A stretch of DNA of 62,546 nucleotides. Source: Lingula anatina (taxonomy: Eukaryota; Brachiopoda; Lingulata; Lingulida; Lingulidae). The stretch spans positions 80,294-142,839 of the forward strand of contig NW_019775949.1 of assembly GCF_001039355.2 (NCBI RefSeq). The letters run 5' to 3'. The position numbers were made by a program, and so were the translations under genes. The notes under the pieces were generated by a model. That model had not been told where the DNA came from. It made no database searches and worked only from the letters and a program-made list of their open reading frames with translations. Below, in pieces: positions 48,101 through 61,100 of the stretch (positions within the stretch are counted from its first letter, which is position 1; each line of letters starts with the position of its first letter).

Positions 48101-51100
48101 TTGTTGAACCCTTTCATGTGCATTTGCAAAAGAAGGGCTTGGTGTAATAATTTAACCAGATGGTAAATTGTGAGTGTCAGGGGATGATATAACTACTGTG
48201 TTCTGTCAAAAGACAGAAATGTTCAGTCATGCCTGTGAGACCTGTCTGTATATAGTAGGACTTTATATCTAACCCTCCATTTACTATTCAGCAGAAAGAT
48301 AACTATCTGTTTATCCCTGGATGACTGGGGTACGTATGAAAATAATGTTGTGAGGATGAACACACCCCTAGGTGAAACAGTTGGATTGATAATGACTTTA
48401 AAAGCTGCAAGTGGCCCACCATAAAATACTGCTGAAGATCCATATGAGTTCATAAGCTTTTAAAGGTAGAAGACCACTCATTTCAATCTAATGGGTATTA
48501 GATTGTGGCTAAGAGATATGAAAATATGAGGAACCTCCATCTATCTATGTCACATCTCTCTGAACCACTGAATCCTGGGGGTCAAAAATTCACTCATATA
48601 ATTCACTCATATAATTTAAACAATATGTAATTTAAACAAACTAAACTGCAGCATCATAACGTCAGTTGTGTAATAGTTTGGTAAAATCCCATGCACTTTT
48701 ACACATTGTAATTATGCACCAAGTGATAAATATCTCTTTCTTGTATAAGGGAAATAGTACTTTGGCTAAAGCCTCGGTCACAACCGGATGCACGAATTTC
48801 AGGATCGTACGTCCCCTGCGATTTTTGGGTGTTGCGGAGGCCGTGGAGGTCGTAGAGGTAGAGGAAAGTCTGCCTTGCGAGTCGCAAGGGCTACATGAGA
48901 TTTCCTTTTAAGCAGGGACGCTAATTGCAAGGAGCGATGGCCGTGGAATTTGTACTCATTTCTTGAGTTTGTCTTGCGTGGGACGTGAGATTCTGCGCAA
49001 AATTTGTACGCAAACAGCCCGTAAGAGCCCGTATGGCCGGTTGTGACCGAGGCTTAAAGAAAAAATAGTAACCTTCATCTGTTTTACTATTTTCGTAGCA
49101 ATTCACTCATAAGTCACTTTGCACATGATATTCCATTACTTTACTCTGCAATGTTATATCAACAACTTCATTGTCTGTATGCACCAAATTTAGCAGTGAT
49201 ATTCTTGATGTAATAAATGTCATTCTTTCCTCGCCAAACTGTGCTCCAAACTGTGATAGCTTCAAAGTTGAAACATATGAAAGTTTGTCCTTGCCAACAG
49301 TTTTATGAGTTCAACAGATTTGAACATTTGCTGTGAAGTATCATTTTCTAAACCTCAGCTTTCTTTACTTTTCCAAGTAAGCCTGCCACAAGATGGCACT
49401 CTGGGAAGATGAGGGCGATGATGAGGATTTTTTTTTCTAAAACATGGAAATTGAAATGCTAAATTATGACCAAATGACTTAATATATGTTTTGCAGGTGA
49501 TTGCTGGCTTCTGGCTGCCATTGCATCACTGTCTTTGAACAAAGAACTCCTCCACAAGGTGGTACCACCAAATCAGTCTTTTGCTGATGGAGAATATGCA
49601 GGAATATTTGTGTTCAAGGTAAGGTACATGTACATGAACGATACTTTGTACAAGTCTTGCACATATTACACAACTTACTGATGATATATTTTCATGTTTT
49701 GCATATAAATTTAAAAATGAACATTTATATAAACTAGGTATTTTACTTCATTTTACCAATGTGTTTATATTATGATATATTTATGAATATTGCAAGGGAC
49801 ATTCATTGACCCGAAAAGCCTATGGGCCCATTCCAAGACCCTATCATACTGTGGATCCATCTATCTCCAAGGGAATTTTCGCTAAATTCAGTCAACTAAA
49901 GCAACTTAGGTGTCTGTCACAACCCCTGAAGCTGCTAGGGGTAATTAATTATCATTTAGCAGCTTAAGTAGGCATGCCAGACATCTAAGCCGCTTAAGCT
50001 GAAAGCAATTTAGAAAGAAACTTCTTGGAGATTGATCGATCCTGTTAGATTGATCTGGGTGTGGGAACCCAGTAATGATGTCCTTCCCTGATATTGTGAT
50101 ATGTTGCTCAGTGAATCAGAGCCTGTTGTGGGACAACAATTTAATTCATTTGTTTACATACAAGTACCTGCAAAGTAAAACTCATGATATTAGTGCTTTA
50201 ATAGCTGTAGATTTTGACAATTGGCGTAATTTGAATAAAACATGCCAACCAAGAGAAAAACCAAAACTGTATGGACTGGAAGAGGAATTAAGTCATAATG
50301 GAGCAGTTGCTATATATTTCCCCACAATACTCATACGCATTTTCATCTGTTAATCTGATTGCATTCAGCTAGAATCCCCACAGAGTTAGTTTAAACTACC
50401 TAGTACAATAGTTTCACTTTGAACACACCCAAGATCCCACACATACTGATGTGAGATGGAACCTATTTCAGTGATGATGACAGTTAATATGGCCAAGAGT
50501 TATGGTGCCATTTGTTGATATCTAATGCAATGAAATTTTATCTTTTTTTATTTAATTTTCAGTTTTGGCGTTTTGGCAAATGGGTGGATGTGGTGGTTGA
50601 TGATCGTCTTCCAACTTATAATAACCGCCTTGTCTTTATGCACTCTGCTGACAGTAATGAGTTCTGGTCTGCCATGCTGGAGAAGGCTTATGCCAAGTAA
50701 GCTCAGTAACATTAGTAGACTCACATTTATTGAATGCTTTATAGCTTATTTCTCTCTTTGATTCATAATATGAACCCTACATCATGGCAACAAATGTCAA
50801 ACGAGCAATTTACTGTGTAGTCTTCTGATAATACAGATCAATAAATGGCCATGGTACTAACGCAAAGTAACAACCTCAGAGCAAGTAACTTTTTTCAATA
50901 TAAGAAATGGATATTGCTGCTGCTTGTCCCTGTGGATTAAGTGTCCTCTCATTTCATTTTGCAATATACTGAGTTAGCTTATGATGTAATTTCTGCAAGA
51001 CTTTTGGTATCTTTGTCACACTTTGTTGGCCTTGGCTGTACATGAAGCCATAAGTTGATAACTGATGTCAGGATTATTCTAAATATATACATGTATGTTA

Positions 51101-52098
51101 AACCATTCATTTTAAAGTGAATATATGGCTTAAGGTCATCAAGTATACGTCTTCAAATTTTGAAGTCATATTTCACATCCATCAAAATAAACAATACTTT
51201 GGAAATATAGCTATGATGTCATATGATATGTAATAATATTTGTCACCTGGTTTTAGGCTATGTGGTTCTTATGAGGCACTCAAAGGAGGTTCAACATGTG
51301 AGGCTATGGAGGACTTCACAGGGGGTGTCACTGAGATGTTTGATTTGAGGCAGCCCCAGCCACCAAATCTCTTCCAGATTATGCAGAAGGCCTTCGAAAG
51401 AAGTTCTCTCATGGGGTGCTCAATTGAGGTTAGACAGCACTTTTAGATTGAGATGAATTAGAAATGTCTTATATTATTGTTTAAGAAATTGCAAAAAAAT
51501 TTGCTGTTTTGGCAAATTGAATATTTTATTTGACATAATTTTTCATTTGGCATAAATAGGACTTCTGACCAGGAGGGAGAACAGGAAGGAATTTTTCATT
51601 TCTTTTATCCTATAATACATATAAAGAATTAAAACCTCTAGGCCTATTTTTTCCAAACACTTTGCCAATTGCAATCGTGTACAATATCAAGGTGTAGTTC
51701 TACATAAATTTGGAAAACCTTTGTAAAGCACCATTGTTGTTGCACTAAATAAGATTTGCTCAGGTGCCGTATCCATTTTCATTCTTCTTAAACTCAGTGT
51801 CAGCTCCAAGTTCATTGCCTATGTGCATACAAAATCTGAAAACCAATTTGGAAATGCTCCACTTTTACAGAAATTGCATTTGCACTGTACTGAGGTGAGT
51901 TTTTTGAGCAAAACAAAGTGCAGGGTTAATGGTGCATTTTACAGGTTTGGCAGCAAGCATCTGAAGCAGCTCTGTGATACACCTGTAATGAATCATAAAC
52001 AGATTTCAGTTTCTAAGATATATTTGAAACATGTGTTGCCAGTCACAATGTTACCATATGTAAGAGATTTATATGTTTACAGGATTTTTTTAAGTCAG

Positions 52099-52143
<45 letters not shown>

Positions 52144-55100
52144 GGGGCAGCTCTGAGAGAGCTAGTACCTGAAATAATTTTAAAATCAAAAGCGAAAGTG
52201 CTTGAAAAAATTTACTTCATAAACAGTGATAAGGTAATGAGCAGTGGTGATCATTATGTCTCAGAAAAAGAGTGTTTACTTGCTGCATGTGCACTGCAAA
52301 CATCACAGCACAAAAGATAAACATTATTCATGTGTCATAAATCATACTTTTTGGTGTGACGGTGAAAAACATTAGCAAATTAAAGGTTTACAAGTCTGGG
52401 CTATTTTATCAGCACTTATAGCCAACTCAGTAGGTATCATGATTTCCCTTAGTGGGAAGTTTCATTCCCAAGTTATTGCATAACATGTTTCAGCTGACTC
52501 GTGAATCATTTGAATGTTTGTATTTTTAGCTTTTTCATCTATATTATTTTTATGGCAGCTCAAGGTTCTCGGCTGAATGGTACTCAATTTTACTATCAAA
52601 AGTGGCAAATTTCATTAATCTCTTTTTAGAATGAATAGTATAACAGAATATAACATGGTTGATGGAAGTAAGGTTAAAGTCAGACATTGTTGCTGAGCTC
52701 AGCCCATTGCTTACATGATTTCACATAATGAAAAGAACAGTTGAAGTTTTGCCTACTTTTTGGCATATTTAAAGGGAACAGAATTGAATGTAGCATTGTT
52801 CGCTTTGTGCTACATATGATCAGGAAATCATTCTGAAATCAAAACTTGCATATGACAGTCTACTAGTATTTTCAACTCTTTCTCAAGCATGTTACAGAGA
52901 AATTTGAATAGCAAGCTGAGTTTATGAGTGGCACAAGTAAAAGAGATTTTGATTTGCAATAAGAAATGAGTCACATTTCCTGTCACTAAGGTGTCTTTCC
53001 TCTCAATGTCATTGCACCACAGTTGATAAATATGCATTTGATTGAGACATTATTTTTAGACTTGATATATTATGACATAGAACAATGAGTTTCTATGCCC
53101 CATTGCAGCAAAAACAGTTTTAAGCAAATCTGATTCAGATAACATTCTTGAATCAGTAGTTGTTTAGGGACATGTAAGACAAAAATGTAGCTCAAATTTA
53201 TAATAAAACCTTTAGTTAAAAAGTCATGCCCCCCTCCCCCCATCCCTGAAGCAAAAAAAAAAAAAAAAATTGTCATAAGTCCAATTTCATATTTTTACCT
53301 ATTAAATTTGAATCATAGAACCACACAAAAAATGCTGAAGCATTGTTGAAAGCCCATTGTCATTATCCTCTACCAGAGTCACAGATTTTTTATTACATGC
53401 TCACATATTTCTTTGGCTATTCACTAGCTCAGTACACATTTCTGCATTACCCAGCAAGAAAATTTGCACTAAAATGATTTTATTATTGAACTGGCCTCTT
53501 GCTGAGGGCATTTTGCCATTGGTTTATGGCTCTTAAAAAATCATTTAAATACTTGCTCTAGTCATTGATTTACATTGAAATTTAAAATAGCATTTCAAAC
53601 CAAGAGGTCTGCAGTGGAATTACACAATAAAACTTTAAGGAAATTAAATAACAGGCTATTATTAATAAATTACCATGTTGATGGAAGTTGAAGATCTGGA
53701 GGTATTATGAGGAGGAGAGTTTGTCTTATGTACACCTGGTCTGCTTTCACAAATATTTCATGTCATATCATATAACATTGAATATTGCAGGCTAGTCCAC
53801 ATCAGCTGGAGGCAGAACTCTCCAATGGCCTTATCATGGGTCATGCATACAGCATAACAAGTGTCAAGATGGTAGGTATTGGTCACTGGTCTGGTTCACT
53901 GAGTTTTTAAACAAGGGAAATGAGACTATGTTATAATTTTCCTGTTATGTGATATTGATGGGACAAATGAGACCAGAAAATTATGCTTATGAGTATAGAA
54001 TCTGTTCAGTTAAAGGTTAATTTTTTGTTACTGAGACTGAAAGCCTTTTTATTTAACATCATTTTTTGAAAGCCTTATTCACATATAAGGGATGTTTTCT
54101 TCAGAAGGATCATGCCTTGACTATTTGTTCCTTCATTTGATACATTAGGCAATGCATTAGCTATTTTAAAGACTTTATCTCTTCCTGCACAAGATAGCAG
54201 CATAATTATATCCTTTTGTTATGTAATTCCATGTAATCTGAAACTTCATAAGCAACTCTGGTTTTCACTGAAGCATGCTTCCCCAACACCTGTAAACATT
54301 TGGCAACTACCTGAAGCAACAAAACAACACCAGAATTGCTACAGACACAAACAATCATTTGCTATCAATATAAACATCCTTCCCCATGTTAGATGATGCT
54401 AGGTGTATATCTGCTGTGCAGCAGATGGGTTGTTTTATAATGATAACAATTGTAGTGTGAGCTATCAATAGTGCAAACCACATGGGAGATGGGAGGTGGC
54501 AATACGCTGAATACACAAGCAAGGTTATTAATTTATGTACCAGAGAGCAGATGAAGGAACATGACTGGTCCAGAAAAGGAGAGGGGGTGGGTACTAAAGG
54601 ATTTGAAGTTCAGAGCTGCTTACGAGCCTCAGATTACATGGTACACATAAGCTGCTGTTAAATTTAGGGTAGAAGTTTGCTTAACAAAATGCAACCCATG
54701 CAACCTGGTGGAGCTCTTCATGCTCCATGCATATCACCTCTAAAGCAATTAAAACAATTAATATAAAAGAAGGGTGGGCTGTTTTATTTCAGGTGGACAT
54801 TAAGACCCCACGTATGGCTGGTAAGATCCCTCTGATCAGAATTCGCAATCCTTGGGGCAATGAAGCTGAGTGGAAGGGTGCTTGGGGAGACAAGTAAGGG
54901 GTATTTTGGAACTGCTGTTTGGCTACAGCATATTTGTAGGGCTTTTGTGCAGATTGCTGTCTACCACAATGGTCCTTTAAAAAAAATAGAAAAACAATCC
55001 ATCAACATGTCCTATGTATACAATATATACAGCATATAATATATTTGGGGTTAAAGATTTGAATTCTTTATTCTGTATTTTCTTATACACACACATACAC

Positions 55101-58100
55101 ACACATATAAATATATATGTAACTCTTGGCTTACAAGTATATTTGATTGCTTGTGTAACTGTTTGCTTTGATTTGCTGTCCAATTGAACTAAGAATCACA
55201 CACATATATATGCAGCCACACACCCATTGAATTTAGTCACAGGGGTTGAATTTCTGTCTATGCAGGTCTCCAGAATGGAACTTTATCTCCGAAGCAGAAA
55301 GACAAGAAATTGGTCTGCAATTTGATGATGATGGGGAATTTTGGTAAGATTGGACAATAAGTTAAAATTATGGGTAAATTTTTCAATGTAGAATTTTAAA
55401 AAAATGTTGGCATTAACATTGCATCATTGAAGCTCACAATTTTTTAATTATGTAATAAAATACTTGCCAGATGAAACAATATGTATATATGTTAATTCTT
55501 TTGTCTTTTTTATCTTAAAGGATGTCCTTTAAAGACTTTGCCTCAAACTTCCAAAAACTTGAAATTTGTAACCTTGGTCCTGATGCACTGACTGAGGATG
55601 AATTGGGNGATGAAACAATATGTATATATGTTAATTCTTTTGTCTTTTTTATCTTAAAGGATGTCCTTTAAAGACTTTGCCTCAAACTTCCAAAAACTTG
55701 AAATTTGTAACCTTGGTCCTGATGCACTGACTGAGGATGAATTGGGCACTACCTCAAAGAAAAAGTGGGAAGCTAGTAGTGAAGAAGGGGGCTGGAAACG
55801 CAGGGTCAATGCAGGAGGATGCAGGAATTATCTGGGTTAGAGGATACAGTCTTCTTTGATAAAATCTAGTGGGCAAATCAGAAACAGATTCCAAGTTTCT
55901 GCTGTAAAATTTGCTAAATGTTCTACCAGCATAAAACTTGAGATACTTAGACCTGATATTGGCTGAATAGAAAGTTTTTGGTTTCAATCACCTCTCAGTA
56001 TGTAGTGCTTCATCTAAACCTTGGCCACATAAGCAGCACCCCTGATATTGATCTTGTTCTCTTTTCTTATTAAATTGTTGTAATATGGTATGTGTTTTCT
56101 CTCTCCGAGTCTGTAGACCTGACTTTGTTTTTTTGTTATCCTCAGATACTTTTTGGACCAACCCCCAATACAGAATTTCAGTGACAGATCCAGATGAAGA
56201 TGATGATGACAACACATGCACTATTATTGTTGGACTTATGCAAAAGGATAGGCGTAAGAAGAAGAAAGAGGGCTTAGATCTTCTTACTGTTGGCTACGCC
56301 ATCTATCTGGTATGCATCAACATTGCACCATATTAGGCATATGTGTAGCTCAGACATTTAGGATGCTTCACCAGTACTTAATTTTGATTGATTCTGAATA
56401 AATCTTTAATAATTCTGTATGTTCACATAACATAAGTTTACTGGTGTATGCAGTTTATCCTTGTATAGAGCACTTATAATATGGAGGATAGTCTGGTGAC
56501 TTTTGTATTAGCAATTTTCACATGGTTATGTATACCCAACCAACATCTGGTGCTAGAGAACACATAGTTAAGATCTAACCCAATTGATTTTTCAGCTTAA
56601 AGATCCAGACTGTGGACCCCTTGACTTGCGGTTCTTCAAGTACAATGCATCCTTTGCCAAGTCTCCTTCCTTTATCAACATGCGGGAAGTGTGTGGGCGC
56701 CACAAGCTGCCTCCTGGCTCTTACGCCATCATCCCCTCCACATTTGAGCCTAATCAGGAAGGGGATTTCCTACTTAGAATCTTCACAGAGAAAGCCAATA
56801 CAGCTGCGTAAGTCGATTTATTTTTATTTTATTTGCCATGAAAATGTGTATTCATGACCAGATAATTATAGTACAGTAGCATGTGTTTTTAAGCAATACA
56901 TGGTAATATACTTGATGAAAAATCTTAGCCCTTGGAAAAACTTAAGACATTACAGCTAAAAAATCAGCCATTGATGTCAAATGCACATGCACCAGGGGGG
57001 ATTATTTGTATTATAATTTCTGGTTAAAAAGCATACACTTATGTCGATTTTCACAGTTTTCTGTTTCATGTGTGTGTAAATGTTATATTTTTTAGAAAAA
57101 GTGAACGTTATTTATTTAATGTGTGTAACAGTGGATATACATGGTCATACATGTATATACTTTGATTCAATATTATTGATAGAATACAGAGAACAATTAA
57201 ATGTATTCACACTGATTTCTTATTGAGGTTAGATGTTAAACTGTAGTAGGTAAAATGCAATTTCTTTCTGCCTATGATTTGAAAAAGATTGGTGCATCAA
57301 AGTTCTCTAGTTTTACAATATTCATGGAATTATATTGATCACTTTGGCCTTGATGCTTTGCCAAAAAAAAAAAAAAGTTGAACAGTTAAAGCTTAATCTT
57401 AGTGCATGTAATTAAAGTGTAAATATTATGTTTTCTGTCATGGTTTAGTGAGTTTCACAAATGTTGATGCATGTACAGATTTGCACATGTGACAGCTTTT
57501 GTTGCCTAATTTTTATTTGATTTATGCTGTCCATTTGTTTCTATGTATATAGTTAAGTAGGGGAAAATAGTTGTGTACTTGATTTTTGTATGCTTATGTA
57601 TATGTTATTTGTGCCTATGATTTTGCAGGGGGAAAGGAGCGTGAGTTATTCAAAGCTTTTTATTTTTTGGCTTTTATATCAAAATGTGTATATATATATA
57701 TATATATGTATTCAGTTCTGGATTATGGGCGTCAGAATTAGTATTTGGTATTGGGATATTGGGTGTTTTTTGCTTCTAATTATATATAGATATATACTAA
57801 TGCTGTACAATGTTATACTAACCATATATTATTTTTATAAGACCTTGCATAAGAATTAAGATTTTCTGATTATATACTGCTATTTAGTCCCCCCCCCCAA
57901 AGACACACCCTGAAGTATGTTTCATAAACTTTCAAAATACCTGAAATATAATACAAAATATATAATGAAACACATGAAAAATACCCAAAATGCATCAATT
58001 ATTCTTTCGATACCCTTAATGCCCACGGCACAGCACAGCTGAATATACCAACATAAATTATTAGTGGTTACACATATCCAGGGTTCTCTGCATGATAATA

Positions 58101-61100
58101 TTCACAATGTGTAGATTGTTCATCATGATATCCATACGTTGTTAAGTTTTGATAATAAGCCCCAACAAGAGTCAGATACAGGAAGTTGGCATCCCTGCAA
58201 ATATACACAGTGACATCACATATTAGCAGCAAAAAAGGGAAAGTTTGAAAGGTTCTCCCACATATCTTAATATGCATGAAGATGTATATGCTGTTGCTGT
58301 TGTTTCCAGTGCATAGATACATAAAAGAAATGTGAGTCATGTACATGGGTTCTCTTTATGTTTTAACAAAGTGAAATATTTGGTAAAAAACTGATATTTA
58401 CACACTGGAGCCATCTTTATATCAACCAGATTTCCTGAAGGGAATTACCTGCAGGTTACACAGTAAAAAAATAATAATTAAATCAACATATGAAAAATAA
58501 TTTTAAAAACTTTTATAACTTCCCTTGCCTTACAGTATTATAAATGTGCCTCTTCCTTTTCCTTGCTTCGTCATATAAGTCTGCTATGTTATTTAACTTC
58601 AGCAGTCTTGCATTTTCCAGGAAATAGTCCACATTGCAAGATGGCACATATAAATTTGCACCTTTTATATGTAAGGCTGTAATATATGAAAAACATTGGC
58701 ATTCACTCAAAAGGACTTGCTTTATGTTCAACAGATATCTTTACAATACTCTAAATCCCCACAAGTATTTTATCTACATTAATCATCAGTATGTACACGT
58801 TTGTTCAAACACACGTGGGCGAAGGTGAAAATGACCTTGTTTTCCTTTTATATGTGACCTACTTTTAAACCAGATCCTGTTGAATATAGATGTAGCACCA
58901 GGTTTTATGCTCACACCCTTGTTAGTTCATTTTACGTGAGAGGTGATCAAGCTACAAATGATGTAGGAGGGTGGCCTTAGTATAGTCATTTCCGTGGTCT
59001 GTTAACTTATCTGAAGTTAGCACATGTCACAGCACCCAATGTGAGATGAAACGGAGATTTATAGCAAAGATTCCTACAGATGTTAATTATGGCTGGTTTG
59101 GTGGATATGGAGGCTATCCAGCCAACACAGCGTATAGTGGTGACAGTGGGAGTACATGGAGTTCAGGAACTCCAGGCCCCAATCTTCAACCAGGATATCC
59201 TGCAGCTGGACCTGTTTACCCTGGGTATCCTGCAGTCGGACCTACAAACTCTGGATATCCCCCACCAGGCCCAGGATATCCTACAGCAGGGCCAGGGTAT
59301 CCTCCAGCAGGGCCAGGGTATCCCCCAGCAGGCCCAGGGTATCCTGCAGCAGGCCCACCATACTCAGGGTACCCAGCAGGGGGTCCTATATACCCAGGGT
59401 ATCCTGCCGTAGGACCGGACTATCCAGGATCAACAGGGTATCCAGGCTACCCTCCCTGTCCTGTAACTCCCAACACTTCAGGGTGATTGTTTTACCAGCT
59501 ATAAATAGGGTTATACTGGACACTGGTGCAGATTATATCAAATATATGGAATCCCTAGGGGCACTAATAGATTTGATATATTTTTGGGTCATTTTAGCTT
59601 GTAACATATTAGCCAATGGCTGAAATTTTGGATAAGAAATTCAGCTTATTTTCTTGTTATAATGGTATATTTGTTACTTTTTACAAATATGGTAGGTGGT
59701 CAAAAAAAAAAACTTAAAATGGTTAAAAGAGTAATGCTAGATTGGACTCATTTTTCCTACTTAATTGATTAATTTAATATTGTGACTGTGGTATTTTATC
59801 TATATCCTTAGACTCATTTTTCCTACTTAATTGATTAATTAAATATTGTGTTTGTGGTATTTTATCTATATCCGTATACCAAGAGTGCATTAATAACAAT
59901 GTTTACCCCAACATTTGATAAACAACAAGTATCTCTTCTTGTAATATATAATTCATATACATTAATGGTATCCTGTAAAAGATATTACCTTTTTTCTAGA
60001 GGGGATAAAACCATTTTTAAAGGTATATTTTAAGTTGTCTGGGAATAACAAGGAGTGTCTGGTAAATCTTCATATTGATGACAAGGTGTACAGTATACTT
60101 TATAAATAGTGTGTCGTTTTCTGGCAGTGCTTTTGGGTATAAGACTATGGTACATGTTTTAACTGGGATGAAGTTTAGGTTATTTTAAGACTATAGGAAG
60201 CTTTGCAATTATGGAAGTATTACCATCGTGTTTCTCTTTAGTGTTTTGCATGTGATTGGACTGGGTTGAATTTGATTTTTAACAAAATAAATCATGAAGC
60301 TAAAGCAACTTTTAATCTAGTAAAAACAGAATCTACTGAAAACCTCCATTAAAAATAAAGCAAAGCAATAAGAAAGAAGATTTGACGAGTAATGAGAATA
60401 TTTATGATATAACAGATAACTAAATCTAGATATCAGTAGTCAAATAATTTCTTTACCTGTATAAATGGTTATAATTTGTGTTGCATTTAATTAATTATTA
60501 TTATTCTTTTCTTTTCAGTGCCATTGATGAAAAGACTGGCATATCTGACGTACAGGTATGGAAACCATGTTTAAAAAATCAAGTAGATGATTAGTGCACC
60601 AAAACTGGTACTTGTAGCCCTTTAGTAATTAGGATATTTGGTGTTCAATTGATTTTTTCAGGGGTGGGGATGTGGGGGTGGGGATATCAGAGAGACCATA
60701 TGTCAGATAAGAATATCTTTTGAAATTGCTTATGAAGTCAATTTTCTTTACTTTCTTCAACAATTTTCTCCTACTTTCCCTATGGATATTGATTGTTTTT
60801 TTTTTTTTTTTTTTGGTTTTTTGTTTTTTTTTCATTCCCTTATTTGCCATCTATATCTGATTATCTATAACAGAGCACTGTACCCTATTTTAAGCCCTTT
60901 TCGCATCAAGCAGTATGCTTAAACCATTCAGTCTCTACCTGTGCACTTAAATAAATTGGAACATAAATTAATGGTCTGGCTTTTACATAAGAGAGTCACC
61001 TAAGTGGAGCCTCGAGGTGGACACTGCCAAATGACTAACTTGACTTAATTAATTAATAGCAAGAAATGGACATGAAACTTATGAAAGGGAGTAACCCCCC

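Larger units (their letters stand above)
42621..49496 (+). other. Calpain intron 2
   Basis: 6.9 kb with no coding exon recognised. It carries (TAA)n near 42957-42992, a perfect inverted-repeat element (44875-45054), (CA)n (45156-45194), an imperfect inverted-repeat element (46973-47301) and another MITE (48769-49055). Confidence 0.75.
56808..60518 (+). other. Calpain intron 11 (contains candidate alternative exons)
   Basis: 3.7 kb between the domain III and linker exons. It holds a possible 12 bp microexon (57629-57640), the GPGYP-repeat exon candidate (59033-59482) and a 66 bp tandem pair (59745-59873). The remainder is AT-rich with TA runs and a C-run near 57891. Confidence 0.7.

Noticed and set aside
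51823-52320. 165-codon open frame in calpain intron 5
   Set aside because: Spans a (CA)20 microsatellite coding THTHTH, has no matching splice signals in calpain phase and no recognisable domain.
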